From contig NZ_CP036291.1 of assembly GCF_007750855.1 (NCBI RefSeq), positions 4,712,001-4,776,000 of the forward strand: a stretch of 64,000 nt of DNA, written 5' to 3'. This document shows, one piece after another, positions 28,046-35,777 of this stretch. The stretch's first letter is position 1, and the number at the start of each line of letters is the position of its first letter. A program made the position numbers and the translations under genes. This DNA comes from Pirellulimonas nuda (GTDB taxonomy: Bacteria; Planctomycetota; Planctomycetia; Pirellulales; Lacipirellulaceae). The notes beneath the pieces are model-generated. The model was not told the origin of the DNA. It saw only the letters and a program-made list of their open reading frames with translations, and did no database searches.

Positions 28046-28324
28046 ATGGCTTACGTCGTCACTCAACCCTGCGACGGGTGCAAGTATACCGATTGCGTCA
28101 CGGTGTGCCCCTGCGACTGCTTCCGCGAAGGGGACCGCATGCTCTACATCGAGCCCGAGGACTGCATCGACTGCGACCAATGCGTTGCGGAGTGCCCGGT
28201 CGAAGCCATCTTCCACGAAGACCAGGTCCCCGAGCCGTGGCGGCATTACATCCGGCTCAACGCCGAGATGGCGAAGACGTGCCCGCCGATCTTCGAGCGG
28301 AAGCCCCCGCTCTCCGGGGGCTAG
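28046..28324 (+). CDS. fdxA: Seven-iron ferredoxin FdxA
   Basis: Small electron carrier of 92 residues with one 3Fe-4S and one 4Fe-4S cluster. The pattern is CDGCKYTDCVTVCPCDCF, then CIDCDQCVAECPVEAI, followed by the FdxA tail HYIRLNAEMAKTCPPI. An extra Cys is present in VCPCDCF where many homologues have VCPVDCF. The start ATG at 28046 has GAGG a few bases upstream. It is divergent from the sigma-kinase gene with almost no gap, so its promoter must lie within that gene's 5' region. A hairpin with a T-run follows at 28536. Confidence 0.95.
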   Translation: MAYVVTQPCDGCKYTDCVTVCPCDCFREGDRMLYIEPEDCIDCDQCVAECPVEAIFHEDQVPEPWRHYIRLNAEMAKTCPPIFERKPPLSGG

Positions 28325-28639
28325 CCCGGCGGAAAATTTTTGCGCGAACCCCGCCCCGGCGGGGCGTGTCTTGCCCCCGAAGCCAGACACCCTCCGTCTA
28401 CTGGAGCCGACGCCATGCGTGCGCCCCTTGCCACCTCTGCCCCCCTGAGCCCGCGCCGCGGGTAGGCTCGGCCGCCGCGTCCCGCTGGGACACGGCCCTT
28501 GCCTCCGCGTGCCGGGTTCTGTCTCCGCACTCGGCGGCCGCTCGCTAGCGGCCTCGGGGTTTTTCGGATCGGCCCGGCCGGCGCGTGTTGCGCCGGCGGT
28601 TCTCAAACTCGGCAAGGGCCCCACTTCTGGGGAAACCGT
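28325..28639. other. Intergenic stretch with two hairpins
   Basis: No gene is seen here. It contains the hairpin with T-run at 28536-28564 and a perfect eight-pair hairpin GCCGGCGC-GTGTT-GCGCCGGC at 28577-28597, close before the rbfA ribosome site (GGGGAAA). Confidence 0.5.
28536..28564 (+). terminator. Possible terminator between fdxA and rbfA
   Basis: A perfect seven-pair stem GGCCGCT/AGCGGCC with loop CGCT is followed after TCGGGG by five T. The spacer before the T-run is longer than ideal, and the distance from fdxA (212 bases) is large, so confidence is modest. Confidence 0.4.
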
Positions 28640-29074
28640 ATGACGCTGGATAAGCGTACGCGCGACGCGATGCTCGAACTGTGTGGACAACTCCACGACG
28701 ATGACGGGGTCGACCCCCGCGAGTTTTTCAAGTCCGGTCGTGGTCCCCGGAAGACGGACCACAAAGCGCAGCAGCTCTGTCGGCAGGTCGCAGAAACCGT
28801 CGATCAGGTGCTCTCGGGAGAAATGGGAGACGATCGCCTGATCGGCCTACGCGTCGCCTCGGTGCAGCCTGCGCCGGACGCGTCGCGGATGTTGGTGACC
28901 GTCGTCGCCGATTGGGCGCCCGACGACTTCTGTCGAGCAGAAGTCGAGGGGGGGCTGCACGCCTCAGCCGGGCGGCTGCGCGCCGCGGTCGCGGCGGCGA
29001 TCACACGCCGCAAAGCGCCGACGCTGGCGTTTGTGGTGCTGGGCCCGCACCCCCAGGAGGCGCGCCATGACTGA
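28640..29074 (+). CDS. rbfA: Ribosome-binding factor A
   Basis: RbfA helps mature the 30S subunit and its 16S rRNA 5' end. The 144-residue protein has a basic KH-like fold: RKTDHKAQQLCRQVAETVDQ, LIGLRVASVQPAPDASRMLV and a final LRAAVAAAITRRKAPTLAFVV. The N-terminal 30 residues (LDKRTRDAMLELCGQLHDDD) are an extension not found in short RbfA proteins. The start is the ATG at 28640 with GGGGAAA just upstream. It overlaps rtcB by 8 bases, so the two are translationally coupled, which links ribosome assembly to RNA ligation. The family call rests on overall pattern rather than a strict motif. Confidence 0.72.
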   Translation: MTLDKRTRDAMLELCGQLHDDDGVDPREFFKSGRGPRKTDHKAQQLCRQVAETVDQVLSGEMGDDRLIGLRVASVQPAPDASRMLVTVVADWAPDDFCRAEVEGGLHASAGRLRAAVAAAITRRKAPTLAFVVLGPHPQEARHD

Positions 29075-30200
29075 TCCCACGCTAGCGCCGATGGAAACTT
29101 GGCTCACCGAGCCGCTGCCGTCGGCCGTCGCCAAGTCGGTGCGCCGGGTCCGCGCGGCCGAGGGGGTGACGCGCGTCGCGCTGATGCCGGACGTGCACCT
29201 GGCCAACGACGTGTGCGTCGGCGCGGTCGTCGCCGCCGACGGCGTGGTCTACCCCCAAGCGGTCGGCGGCGATATCGGCTGCGGCATGGCGGCCTTGGCG
29301 TTCGATGTCGAAGCCAGCGCCATCGACAACCCGCGCGCCGCCGGCGCGCTGCTGGCGGGGCTGCGTCGGGCGGCGCCCATCATCCGCCGGCCGCAGGCGG
29401 CGGCGTTGCCGTCTTCGTTGAACCCCAGCGCGCTGAGTGACCCGGCGCTTGCGCGCGCCGCTAGCCGCGACGGCGCGGTGCAGCTCGGCACGCTCGGGCG
29501 CGGCAACCACTTCTTGGAGTTTCAGGCAGAGACGTCTGGACGGCTGTGGGTGATGGTGCACAGCGGCTCGCGGGCGGTGGGGCAGGCCGTGGCGCGCCAT
29601 CACCTGGCGGCCGCGGCGCCGGCCCGCGGCGCGCTGGTCGGCCTCGACGCGTCGAGCGCGGCGGGCGAGGCGTACCTCTCCGACGCGGCCTGGGCGTGTG
29701 CGTACGCCCAGCAGAACCGCTTGGCCATGCTGCGGTCGGTCGCGGCGTTGGTCGACGACCTGCTGGGGGTAGAGGCCGACTGGGGCTCCCTGGTCCACAG
29801 CGACCACAACCACGTGCGTCGGGAGACGCACGACGGGAGGACGCTGCTGGTGCACCGCAAGGGGGCGCAGTCGGCCCGCGACGGCGAGCCGGGGCTGATC
29901 CCGGGCTCGATGGGCGCCCCCAGCTTTCACACCCAGGGGAAGGGGCGCCCGGCGGCGCTCGCGTCTTGCTCGCACGGCGCCGGCCGGCGGATGAGCCGCA
30001 GCGACGCGCGTCGCACCGTCAGCCGCGACGCGCTGGCCCGCCAGGTGGGCGCCCTGTGGTTCGACCGGCGGGCCACCGGCAAGCTCCGCGACGAGGCGCC
30101 CTCCTCCTACAAGGACATCCGCCTAGTGATGCGGGCGCAACGCGATCTGGTGCGATCGGTGCGCGAGCTCCGGCCGCTGCTCAGCCACAAAGGGGTCTGA
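29067..30200 (+). CDS. rtcB: RNA-splicing ligase RtcB
   Basis: RtcB joins RNA 2',3'-cyclic phosphate or 3'-phosphate ends to 5'-OH ends using GTP and Mn2+. The protein has 377 residues, a short bacterial form. Motifs seen: MPDVHLANDVCVGAVV, GGDIGCGM with the metal Asp and Cys, LGRGNHFLE, VHSGSRAVGQ, HSDHNHVRRE, VHRKGAQ with the guanylylated His, and LIPGSMG plus CSHGAGRRMSR. The ATG at 29067 follows CCAGGAGGCGCGCC, a strong ribosome site, and overlaps the end of rbfA. NAD-salvage genes and kptA follow on the same strand. Confidence 0.93.
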   Translation: MTDPTLAPMETWLTEPLPSAVAKSVRRVRAAEGVTRVALMPDVHLANDVCVGAVVAADGVVYPQAVGGDIGCGMAALAFDVEASAIDNPRAAGALLAGLRRAAPIIRRPQAAALPSSLNPSALSDPALARAASRDGAVQLGTLGRGNHFLEFQAETSGRLWVMVHSGSRAVGQAVARHHLAAAAPARGALVGLDASSAAGEAYLSDAAWACAYAQQNRLAMLRSVAALVDDLLGVEADWGSLVHSDHNHVRRETHDGRTLLVHRKGAQSARDGEPGLIPGSMGAPSFHTQGKGRPAALASCSHGAGRRMSRSDARRTVSRDALARQVGALWFDRRATGKLRDEAPSSYKDIRLVMRAQRDLVRSVRELRPLLSHKGV

Positions 30201-30291
30201 ACGAGGCGGGGTTTCGCATCAGCGGCCCGCGGACGTTGCGGTTTATGCCCGTCATCGGTCCTGCGCGGGGCGGGCTTGACCCCGCCCGTGA

Positions 30292-30310
30292 TAGTGTCAC
30301 AATTACACTA
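30292..30310 (+). promoter_or_regulatory. Palindromic candidate operator before pncB
   Basis: TAGTGT-N7-ACACTA is a perfect dyad (30292-30297 and 30305-30310), AT-rich within GC-rich DNA and 24 bases before the pncB ATG. A TTGACC at 30276-30281 could be the -35 box. NrtR regulators bind palindromes of about this size before NAD genes, and an NrtR homologue is encoded after pncB. That NrtR binds here is inference. Confidence 0.5.
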
Positions 30311-30333
30311 ACACACCAGCCAGGACGCCCGCC

Positions 30334-31809
30334 ATGACCGCTGCCCCCTCGCTCGCACTGCTGACCGACCTCTACCAGCTCACCATGGCCTTCGGCTACT
30401 GGAAGCTGCGGCGGTCGGAGCAGGCAGCGGTGTTCCACCTGTTCTTCCGCAAGGCGCCGTTCGCCGGGGGCTACGCGGTCGCCGCGGGGCTGGGGCCGGC
30501 GATCGACTTCTTGCAGGCGTTCCGCTTCGACGATTCCGACCTCGAGTACCTGGCGACCCTCACCGGCAACGACGACCGGCCGCTGTTTGACGCCGCGTTC
30601 CTCGACTACCTGCGGCACCTGCGGCTCACCTGCGACATCGACGCGATGCCCGAGGGGACCGTGGCCTTCGCCCAGCAGCCGCTGGTGCGGGTCCGCGGGC
30701 CGATCTTGCAGTGCCAACTGCTGGAGACGGCGCTGCTGAACATCCTCAATTTCCAAACCCTGATCGCCACCAAGGCGTCGCGTATCTGCGGCGCCGCCCA
30801 GGGGGAGCCGGTGCTGGAGTTCGGCCTGCGCCGCGCGCAGGGGGTCGACGGCGGTCTGGCCGCCAGCCGGGCCGCCTACATCGGCGGCTGCGCGGCTACC
30901 TCCAACGTGCTGGCCGGCAAGCGGTTTGGCATCCCCGTCAAAGGAACCCACGCGCATAGCTGGGTGATGAGCTTCGACGACGAGACGGCGGCCTTTGACG
31001 GCTATGCCGAGGCGATGCCCAACAACTGCGTCTTCTTGGTTGACACCTACGACACGCTCGAAGGGGTCCGCAAGGCGGTCGAGGTCGGCCAGCGGCTGCG
31101 GGCCCGCGGGCACGAGCTGGTCGGCATCCGGCTCGACTCGGGCGACCTGGCCTACCTCAGCATCGAGGCCCGAAAGCTGCTAGACGCCGGCGGCTTTCCG
31201 GACGCGGCCATCGTGGCGTCGAACGACCTCGACGAGCACATCATCGCCAGCCTCAAGGCCCAGGGCGCCAAGATCGCCTTGTGGGGCGTCGGCACGCGGC
31301 TGGCGACCGCCTACGACCAGCCCGCCCTGGGGGGCGTCTACAAGCTGGGCGCCATCCGCGGCGCAGACGGCCAGTGGCGGCCGAAACTCAAGCTCTCCGA
31401 ACAGGCCGTGAAGACCACGATCCCCGGCGTGCTGCAGGTGCGGCGGTTCGAGGACGCCTCGGGCCTGGTGGGCGACATGATCTACGACGAGGCCCGCGGC
31501 ATCGACGGCCGCGACGTGATCGTCGACGCCAAAGACGGCGCCCGCCGCAAAAAGATCCCCGCCGGCGCCACGGGCGCCGACCTGCTGGCCCCGGTGATGC
31601 GCGGCGGCCGGCTGGAGGAACGCTTCGCTGCCGGGGGCCCCGAGACCATCCACACGGCCCGCACCCGCGCCCAGCAAGAGCTCGGCCGCCTGCACCCCAC
31701 CGTGCGGCGGCTGCTGAACCCCCACGAGCACCCGGTCGGCATCGACGTGGGGCTGCACGAACTGCGCGACCAGATGGTCCGCGAGATGCGTTGGGACTTT
31801 GAGGACTAA
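30334..31809 (+). CDS. pncB: Nicotinate phosphoribosyltransferase
   Basis: Converts nicotinate and PRPP to nicotinate mononucleotide with ATP hydrolysis, the committed step of NAD salvage from nicotinate. The protein has 491 residues. It shows the N-terminal [36 protein letters not shown], the His motif [24 protein letters not shown] and [23 protein letters not shown] (in two parts), all typical of the family. A candidate operator lies just upstream. An NrtR-type regulator follows at 31934 and a nicotinamidase at 32897, so the three make a salvage cluster. Confidence 0.95.
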   Translation: MTAAPSLALLTDLYQLTMAFGYWKLRRSEQAAVFHLFFRKAPFAGGYAVAAGLGPAIDFLQAFRFDDSDLEYLATLTGNDDRPLFDAAFLDYLRHLRLTCDIDAMPEGTVAFAQQPLVRVRGPILQCQLLETALLNILNFQTLIATKASRICGAAQGEPVLEFGLRRAQGVDGGLAASRAAYIGGCAATSNVLAGKRFGIPVKGTHAHSWVMSFDDETAAFDGYAEAMPNNCVFLVDTYDTLEGVRKAVEVGQRLRARGHELVGIRLDSGDLAYLSIEARKLLDAGGFPDAAIVASNDLDEHIIASLKAQGAKIALWGVGTRLATAYDQPALGGVYKLGAIRGADGQWRPKLKLSEQAVKTTIPGVLQVRRFEDASGLVGDMIYDEARGIDGRDVIVDAKDGARRKKIPAGATGADLLAPVMRGGRLEERFAAGGPETIHTARTRAQQELGRLHPTVRRLLNPHEHPVGIDVGLHELRDQMVREMRWDFED

Positions 31810-31933
31810 CACACGCCTACCGCTCCCGTCATCAGCGTCTCTTGCTCGGTCGCCCAAACGCGTCGGCTCGCCCCGTTCCCCGATCCCCTGTCATCCCCAC
31901 AGCTCCCTTCGCTTCGTAGCCGCCACCCCTTCC

Positions 31934-32638
31934 ATGCCACACACCTACCAGTTCGCCCGACCCGCGTTGACGGTGGACATCGTCGTGTTCGCCATGGACT
32001 TTGCGGGCCGGGACGAGACCGACCTGCAGGTGATGCTGATCCAGCGCGACCTTGCCCCCTACCGGGGCGGGTGGGCCCTGCCGGGCGGGTTTGTGCGCAC
32101 CCAGGAGACCCTCGACGACGCGGCCCGCCGCGAGCTGCAAGAAGAGACCGGCCTGCGCGACATCTACCTCGAACAGCTCTACACGTTCGGCGCCCTGGGA
32201 CGCGACCCGCGCGAGCGCGTCGTCACGGTGGCCTACTACGCGCTGGTGAACCTCACGGGGCACGACGTGCGGGCCAGCACCGACGCCCGCAACGCCGCCT
32301 GGTTCTCGGTAAGCGACCTGCCGCCGCTGGCCTTCGACCACGCGCAGGTGCTCGACACGGCCCACCAGCGGCTCCGCAGCAAGGTCCGCTACCAACCGAT
32401 CGGCTTCGAGCTGCTCCCCGAACGCTTCACGCTGCGGCAGCTTCAGCGCCTGTACGAGGTGATCCTCGACCGCGAGCTCGACAAGCGCAACTTCCGCAAG
32501 AAGGTGCTGGCGATGGAGATCGTCAAGGAGACGGGCGAGATCGAGAAGGACGTCGCCCACCGCGCCGCGCGGCTCTACCGGTTCGACAAACGCCGGTACG
32601 ACCGGCTGATGAAGAAGGGTTTTAATTTTGAGATCTGA
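31934..32638 (+). CDS. nrtR: Nudix-related transcriptional regulator NrtR-like
   Basis: The protein has 234 residues. Its N-terminal Nudix domain (about 10-145) has GGWALPGGF and the box ending [15 protein letters not shown]-terminal winged helix (about 155-234) has [20 protein letters not shown] and [12 protein letters not shown]. This architecture is that of NrtR, which represses NAD biosynthesis genes and senses ADP-ribose. The Nudix box keeps REL-QEETG, so hydrolytic activity may remain. Its place between pncB and pncA strongly supports a NAD-pathway role. A plain Nudix hydrolase is the alternative. Confidence 0.83.
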   Translation: MPHTYQFARPALTVDIVVFAMDFAGRDETDLQVMLIQRDLAPYRGGWALPGGFVRTQETLDDAARRELQEETGLRDIYLEQLYTFGALGRDPRERVVTVAYYALVNLTGHDVRASTDARNAAWFSVSDLPPLAFDHAQVLDTAHQRLRSKVRYQPIGFELLPERFTLRQLQRLYEVILDRELDKRNFRKKVLAMEIVKETGEIEKDVAHRAARLYRFDKRRYDRLMKKGFNFEI

Positions 32639-32700
32639 GTGATGGCTCGTGGACCCTTTGCCATGCCGCGAGCCACGCTTAACAACAGTAACGAAGGATG

Positions 32701-32841
32701 GCCACGAAAAGGCACAAAGAAGCACAAAAGGAGGAGGGGCGCGGACCAACACTCCGCGATCTGCTGCTGCCGCGTGCTCCATGATCTACCGCTGTGAGTC
32801 GTTGTTTCCCGTCTTTGTGCTTCTTTGTGCCTTTTCGTGGC
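32701..32841. repeat. Perfect 28-base inverted repeat between nrtR and pncA
   Basis: The arms 32701-32728 and 32814-32841 are perfectly complementary, with GCCACGAAAAGGCACAAAG at the outer end. The 85-base interior has no gene. It is the same family as the outer arms at 8650-8805. It fills most of the 258-base gap and may form a very stable stem if transcribed. Confidence 0.85.
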
Positions 32842-32896
32842 AATCGCTTCCGTAAGGTCAGTGGATCGCCTAGTCCCTCTGTTGAGGACGTTAACC

Positions 32897-33493
32897 ATGA
32901 AAGCCCTCATCCTCATCGACCTGCAGAACGACTTCCTCCCCGGCGGCGCGCTGGCTGTTTCTGGCGGCGACGCGGTGATTCCCGTCGCCAATCGTTTGAT
33001 GCCGGGCTACGCGTTGGTGGTGGCCACCCAAGACTGGCACCCGGCCGACCACCTGTCGTTCGCCAGCCAGCACCCCGGCAAGCAGGTTGGCCAGGTGACG
33101 ACGGTCGCCGGGCTCGAACAGGTCCTCTGGCCCGACCACTGCGTGCAAGGGACCCCCGGCGCCCAGCTCGCCGCGGGGCTGAACCTGGGGGGCGTCGACC
33201 ATGTCGTCCGTAAGGGCGCCGACCGCGCGATCGACAGCTACAGCGGCTTCTTCGACAACGACCGCCGCACCGCCACCGGCCTGGGCGAGTACCTCCGCCA
33301 GCAAGGCGTGACGGCCCTCGACGTGATGGGCCTGGCGACCGACTACTGCGTCAAGTACACGGCGCTCGACGCGGTGGGCCTTGGCTTCGAGACGACGCTG
33401 TTGGTGGAGGGGACGCGCGGGGTGGAACTGGAGAGCGGAGACTGCGATGCGGCGGTGGAAGAAATGAAGAGAGCAGGCGTCAAGATCGCGTAG
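32897..33493 (+). CDS. pncA: Nicotinamidase
   Basis: Hydrolyses nicotinamide to nicotinate and ammonia, feeding PncB. The 198-residue isochorismatase-fold protein has the catalytic Asp in LIDLQNDFLPGGALAV, the metal motif TQDWHPADHLSF (Asp and two His), a Lys in VRKGADRAIDSYSGFFDN, and the catalytic Cys in LATDYCVKYTALDA. The start ATG at 32897 follows the inverted repeat region. It lies downstream of pncB and nrtR on the same strand, though the 258-base gap with a hairpin may separate the transcripts. Confidence 0.95.
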   Translation: MKALILIDLQNDFLPGGALAVSGGDAVIPVANRLMPGYALVVATQDWHPADHLSFASQHPGKQVGQVTTVAGLEQVLWPDHCVQGTPGAQLAAGLNLGGVDHVVRKGADRAIDSYSGFFDNDRRTATGLGEYLRQQGVTALDVMGLATDYCVKYTALDAVGLGFETTLLVEGTRGVELESGDCDAAVEEMKRAGVKIA

Positions 33494-33505
33494 CGAGGTT
33501 CCCCG

Positions 33506-33646
33506 TTTGGCCGAAGGCCTACTTTCACCGTAGCCTGGGGCAAGCGGAGCGCCGCCCTAGGTCGCCGGCCCGTGCGGCGTTGTTTGGCCAACGGCCTTAC
33601 TCACGCCTTGGGCAATGTGAGACGGTGAGTATGGCCTTCGGCCAAA
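33506..33646. repeat. Inverted repeat TTTGGCCGAAGGCC between pncA and the Nudix gene
   Basis: The 14-base arms 33506-33519 and 33633-33646 are perfect complements. Related pieces (GTTTGGCCAACGGCC, AAGGCCTAAGGCC) are scattered through the 309-base gap 33494-33802. No gene is seen in that gap. Confidence 0.7.
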
Positions 33647-33802
33647 TGGTCGCGGCATGCACGTTTACCTACGGCGTTGCCACAGGCTACGGTGATCAAG
33701 GCCTAAGGCCTTGTCCTCGTTTGGCTGAAACAAGATCTTGGTGCTGCCTAGATGGTCGTCGTCGATCTGTAGCAAAGAGTCTATCGCAGGCAAACCAGGA
33801 TC

Positions 33803-34339
33803 ATGAACAAACAAGAATCACGCGTCCTCTACGCCGGCCGGCACCTCACCATGGTCGCCCGCGGCCATTGGGAGTACGCCACGCGGAACACCGCGCGCCC
33901 CAGCGTGGGCATCGTAGCGATCACCGACGCCGGGGACGTGGTGCTGGTAGAGCAGCACCGACCGCCGGTCGGGCGGAGCGTGATCGAGCTCCCCGCGGGG
34001 CTCAGCGGCGACATCGCCGGCAACGAGGACGAGGCGCTGGTGGAGGCGGCCCGCCGCGAGTTGCTAGAAGAGACCGGCTACGTCGCCGCGCGGTGGACCG
34101 AGCTGTGCACCGGCTACTCCTCCCCCGGCCTGACCGACGAGTCGATCACGCTCTACCTGGCCCAAGGCCTCCGGCGCCAAGGCGCCGGCGGGGGCGACGC
34201 CAGCGAAGCAATCACGATCCACGAAGTGCCGCTGGCCGAAGTGCTAAACTGGCTCAGCGCCCGCGGAGCGGCCGCCGATTTGAAGCTGCTGGCGGGGCTC
34301 TACGCGGCGACGCAGGAGATAAGCAGTCAGAACAAGTGA
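33803..34339 (+). CDS. Nudix hydrolase, ADP-ribose pyrophosphatase-like
   Basis: The protein has 178 residues. It shows VGIVAITDAGDVVLVEQHRP, VIELPAGLSGDIAGNEDEAL and the Nudix box end ARRELLEETGY, followed by YSSPGLTDESITLYLAQGL. The EQHRPPV and SPG-x-TDE features are typical of ADP-ribose/NDP-sugar pyrophosphatases. It ends 5 bases before kptA, so the two are almost certainly co-translated. KptA releases ADP-ribose 1'',2''-cyclic phosphate, so a role in clearing that by-product or ADP-ribose derived from it is attractive but unproven. The ATG has CCAGGA upstream. Confidence 0.87.
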   Translation: MNKQESRVLYAGRHLTMVARGHWEYATRNTARPSVGIVAITDAGDVVLVEQHRPPVGRSVIELPAGLSGDIAGNEDEALVEAARRELLEETGYVAARWTELCTGYSSPGLTDESITLYLAQGLRRQGAGGGDASEAITIHEVPLAEVLNWLSARGAAADLKLLAGLYAATQEISSQNK

Positions 34340-34344
34340 ACCCC

Positions 34345-34899
34345 ATGAACGAACAAGCCCTGCGGAGAATCAGCAAGCGGCTCAGCTTGGTGCTCCGCCA
34401 CCGCCCCGACTCGGTCGGCCTCTCTCTGCAGGAGGGGGGCTGGTTGCCGGTGGGTGAGCTGCTGGACGCCCTGGCACGGGCCGGGACGCCTGTGCCGCTG
34501 GCGGTGCTCAAGCAGGTGGTCGCCGAGAACGACAAGCAGCGGTTCGAGCTCGCGGCAGACGACACGCGGATCCGCGCCCGCCAGGGGCACTCGACGCAGG
34601 TCGACCTCGGCTACCTGCCCGCTGCGCCCCCCGAGCTGCTCTACCACGGCACCGCCACCCGCTACCTCGGGGCAATCCTCAAGCACGGCCTGCAGAAAAT
34701 GCGGCGCCACCACGTGCACCTGTCGACCTGCCAAGAAACCATGCTGAAGGTCGCGGTGCGGCACGGATCGCCGGTGCTGCTGTCGGTCGACTCCGCCGGG
34801 ATGTCCGCCGCGGGGCACGAGTTCTTCGTGACCGGCAACCAGGTGTGGCTGACGGAGCGCGTCCCGCCAGAGTTTCTTGCGGTGCTTGAGGAGCAGTAG
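34345..34899 (+). CDS. kptA: RNA 2'-phosphotransferase KptA/Tpt1
   Basis: Transfers an RNA 2'-phosphate to NAD+, yielding nicotinamide, ADP-ribose 1'',2''-cyclic phosphate and 2'-OH RNA. The 184 residues match the family. The N-terminal lobe has KRLSLVLRHRPDSVGLSL with the conserved Arg and His, then GGWLPVGELL. The NAD-binding lobe has LLYHGTATRYLGAILKHGL, QKMRRHHVHLS and a final VTGNQVWLTERVPPEFL. Most bacteria lack a ligase that leaves 2'-phosphates, so the natural substrate is unclear. It is the last gene of the run rbfA-rtcB-pncB-nrtR-pncA-Nudix-kptA, directly behind the Nudix gene. Confidence 0.94.
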   Translation: MNEQALRRISKRLSLVLRHRPDSVGLSLQEGGWLPVGELLDALARAGTPVPLAVLKQVVAENDKQRFELAADDTRIRARQGHSTQVDLGYLPAAPPELLYHGTATRYLGAILKHGLQKMRRHHVHLSTCQETMLKVAVRHGSPVLLSVDSAGMSAAGHEFFVTGNQVWLTERVPPEFLAVLEEQ

Positions 34900-35039
34900 G
34901 TCGTGTTTGCCGCGATGCGATAGCTCGTCTGCAACGCCCTACGCCGTCGGCCCTCCGGGCCTGGGGCGCGTGACCTGTCGACACGCCGCGGATAACTTAT
35001 CGTACCAGCCGCCTGCCTCTGCCTCCGTCGCTACCCGCC

Positions 35040-35768
35040 ATGACCCCGCTCTCGAACAAATCAACCACCGACGAGATCCGCGCCCGCTTCGACAACGACG
35101 TTGAGCGCTTCGCCTCGCTGGAGACCGGCCAGGCCGCGACGATCGACGCGCCGCTGGCGATGGCGCTGATTACCGAGGCCGCGGTCGCTTGCACGCCGCG
35201 GATCGGGCGGGTGCTGGACGTGGGTTGTGGCGCGGGGAACAACACGCTGCGGCTACGCGAGGCGGCCGGGCGCGATTTTGACGTCGACCTGCTCGACCTC
35301 AGCGGGCCGATGCTGACGCGGGCCGCGGAGCGGGTCCGGCGGGTGAACGGGGGGGAGGTCCGCACCGTGCAGGCTGATTTTCGTGCGGCCCCGCTCGTCG
35401 ATGGCGGCTACGACGTGATCCTGGCCGCCGCGGTGCTGCACCACCTGCGCGACGACGACGACTGGCGGCAGGCGTTCGCCAAGCTCTACCGGCTGCTCCG
35501 GCCCGGCGGCAGTGTGTGGATCACAGACTTGGTGCTGCACGAGCAGCCCGCGGTGCAGCAAATGATGTGGCGCCGCTACGGCGAGCACCTGAGCTCCCTC
35601 GGCGGCGAGGCCTACCGCGACAAGGTGTTCGAGTACATCGACCGGGAAGACTCGCCCCGCCCGGTGACCTATCAGCTCGACCTGCTGCGGTCGGTCGGCT
35701 TCGAGAAGGTCGACCTGCTGCACAAGAACTCTTGCTTCGCGGCGTTCGGTGCGACGAAGCCCGCGTAG
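35040..35768 (+). CDS. Class I SAM-dependent methyltransferase
   Basis: The protein has 242 residues. Motif I is VLDVGCGAGNNTLRLRE, followed by VDLLDLSGPMLTRAAERV, then DVILAAAVLHHLRDDDDWRQ and LLRPGGSVWITDLVL. The general architecture is like CmoA/UbiE-type enzymes, but the substrate cannot be read from the sequence. It begins 140 bases after kptA on the same strand and converges with the porin gene. It may or may not belong to the RNA/NAD locus. Confidence 0.85.
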   Translation: MTPLSNKSTTDEIRARFDNDVERFASLETGQAATIDAPLAMALITEAAVACTPRIGRVLDVGCGAGNNTLRLREAAGRDFDVDLLDLSGPMLTRAAERVRRVNGGEVRTVQADFRAAPLVDGGYDVILAAAVLHHLRDDDDWRQAFAKLYRLLRPGGSVWITDLVLHEQPAVQQMMWRRYGEHLSSLGGEAYRDKVFEYIDREDSPRPVTYQLDLLRSVGFEKVDLLHKNSCFAAFGATKPA

Positions 35769-35777
35769 TGCGGGCGC

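Noticed and set aside
26628..28448. 606-codon open frame on the plus strand
   Set aside because: Antisense to the sigma-kinase gene and then running out of frame over fdxA. The sense-strand domains are unambiguous.
35040..35768. Methyltransferase as an RNA cap or tRNA-modifying partner of kptA
   Set aside because: It follows kptA by 140 bases, but its motifs are only general class I features. Substrate assignment would be a guess.
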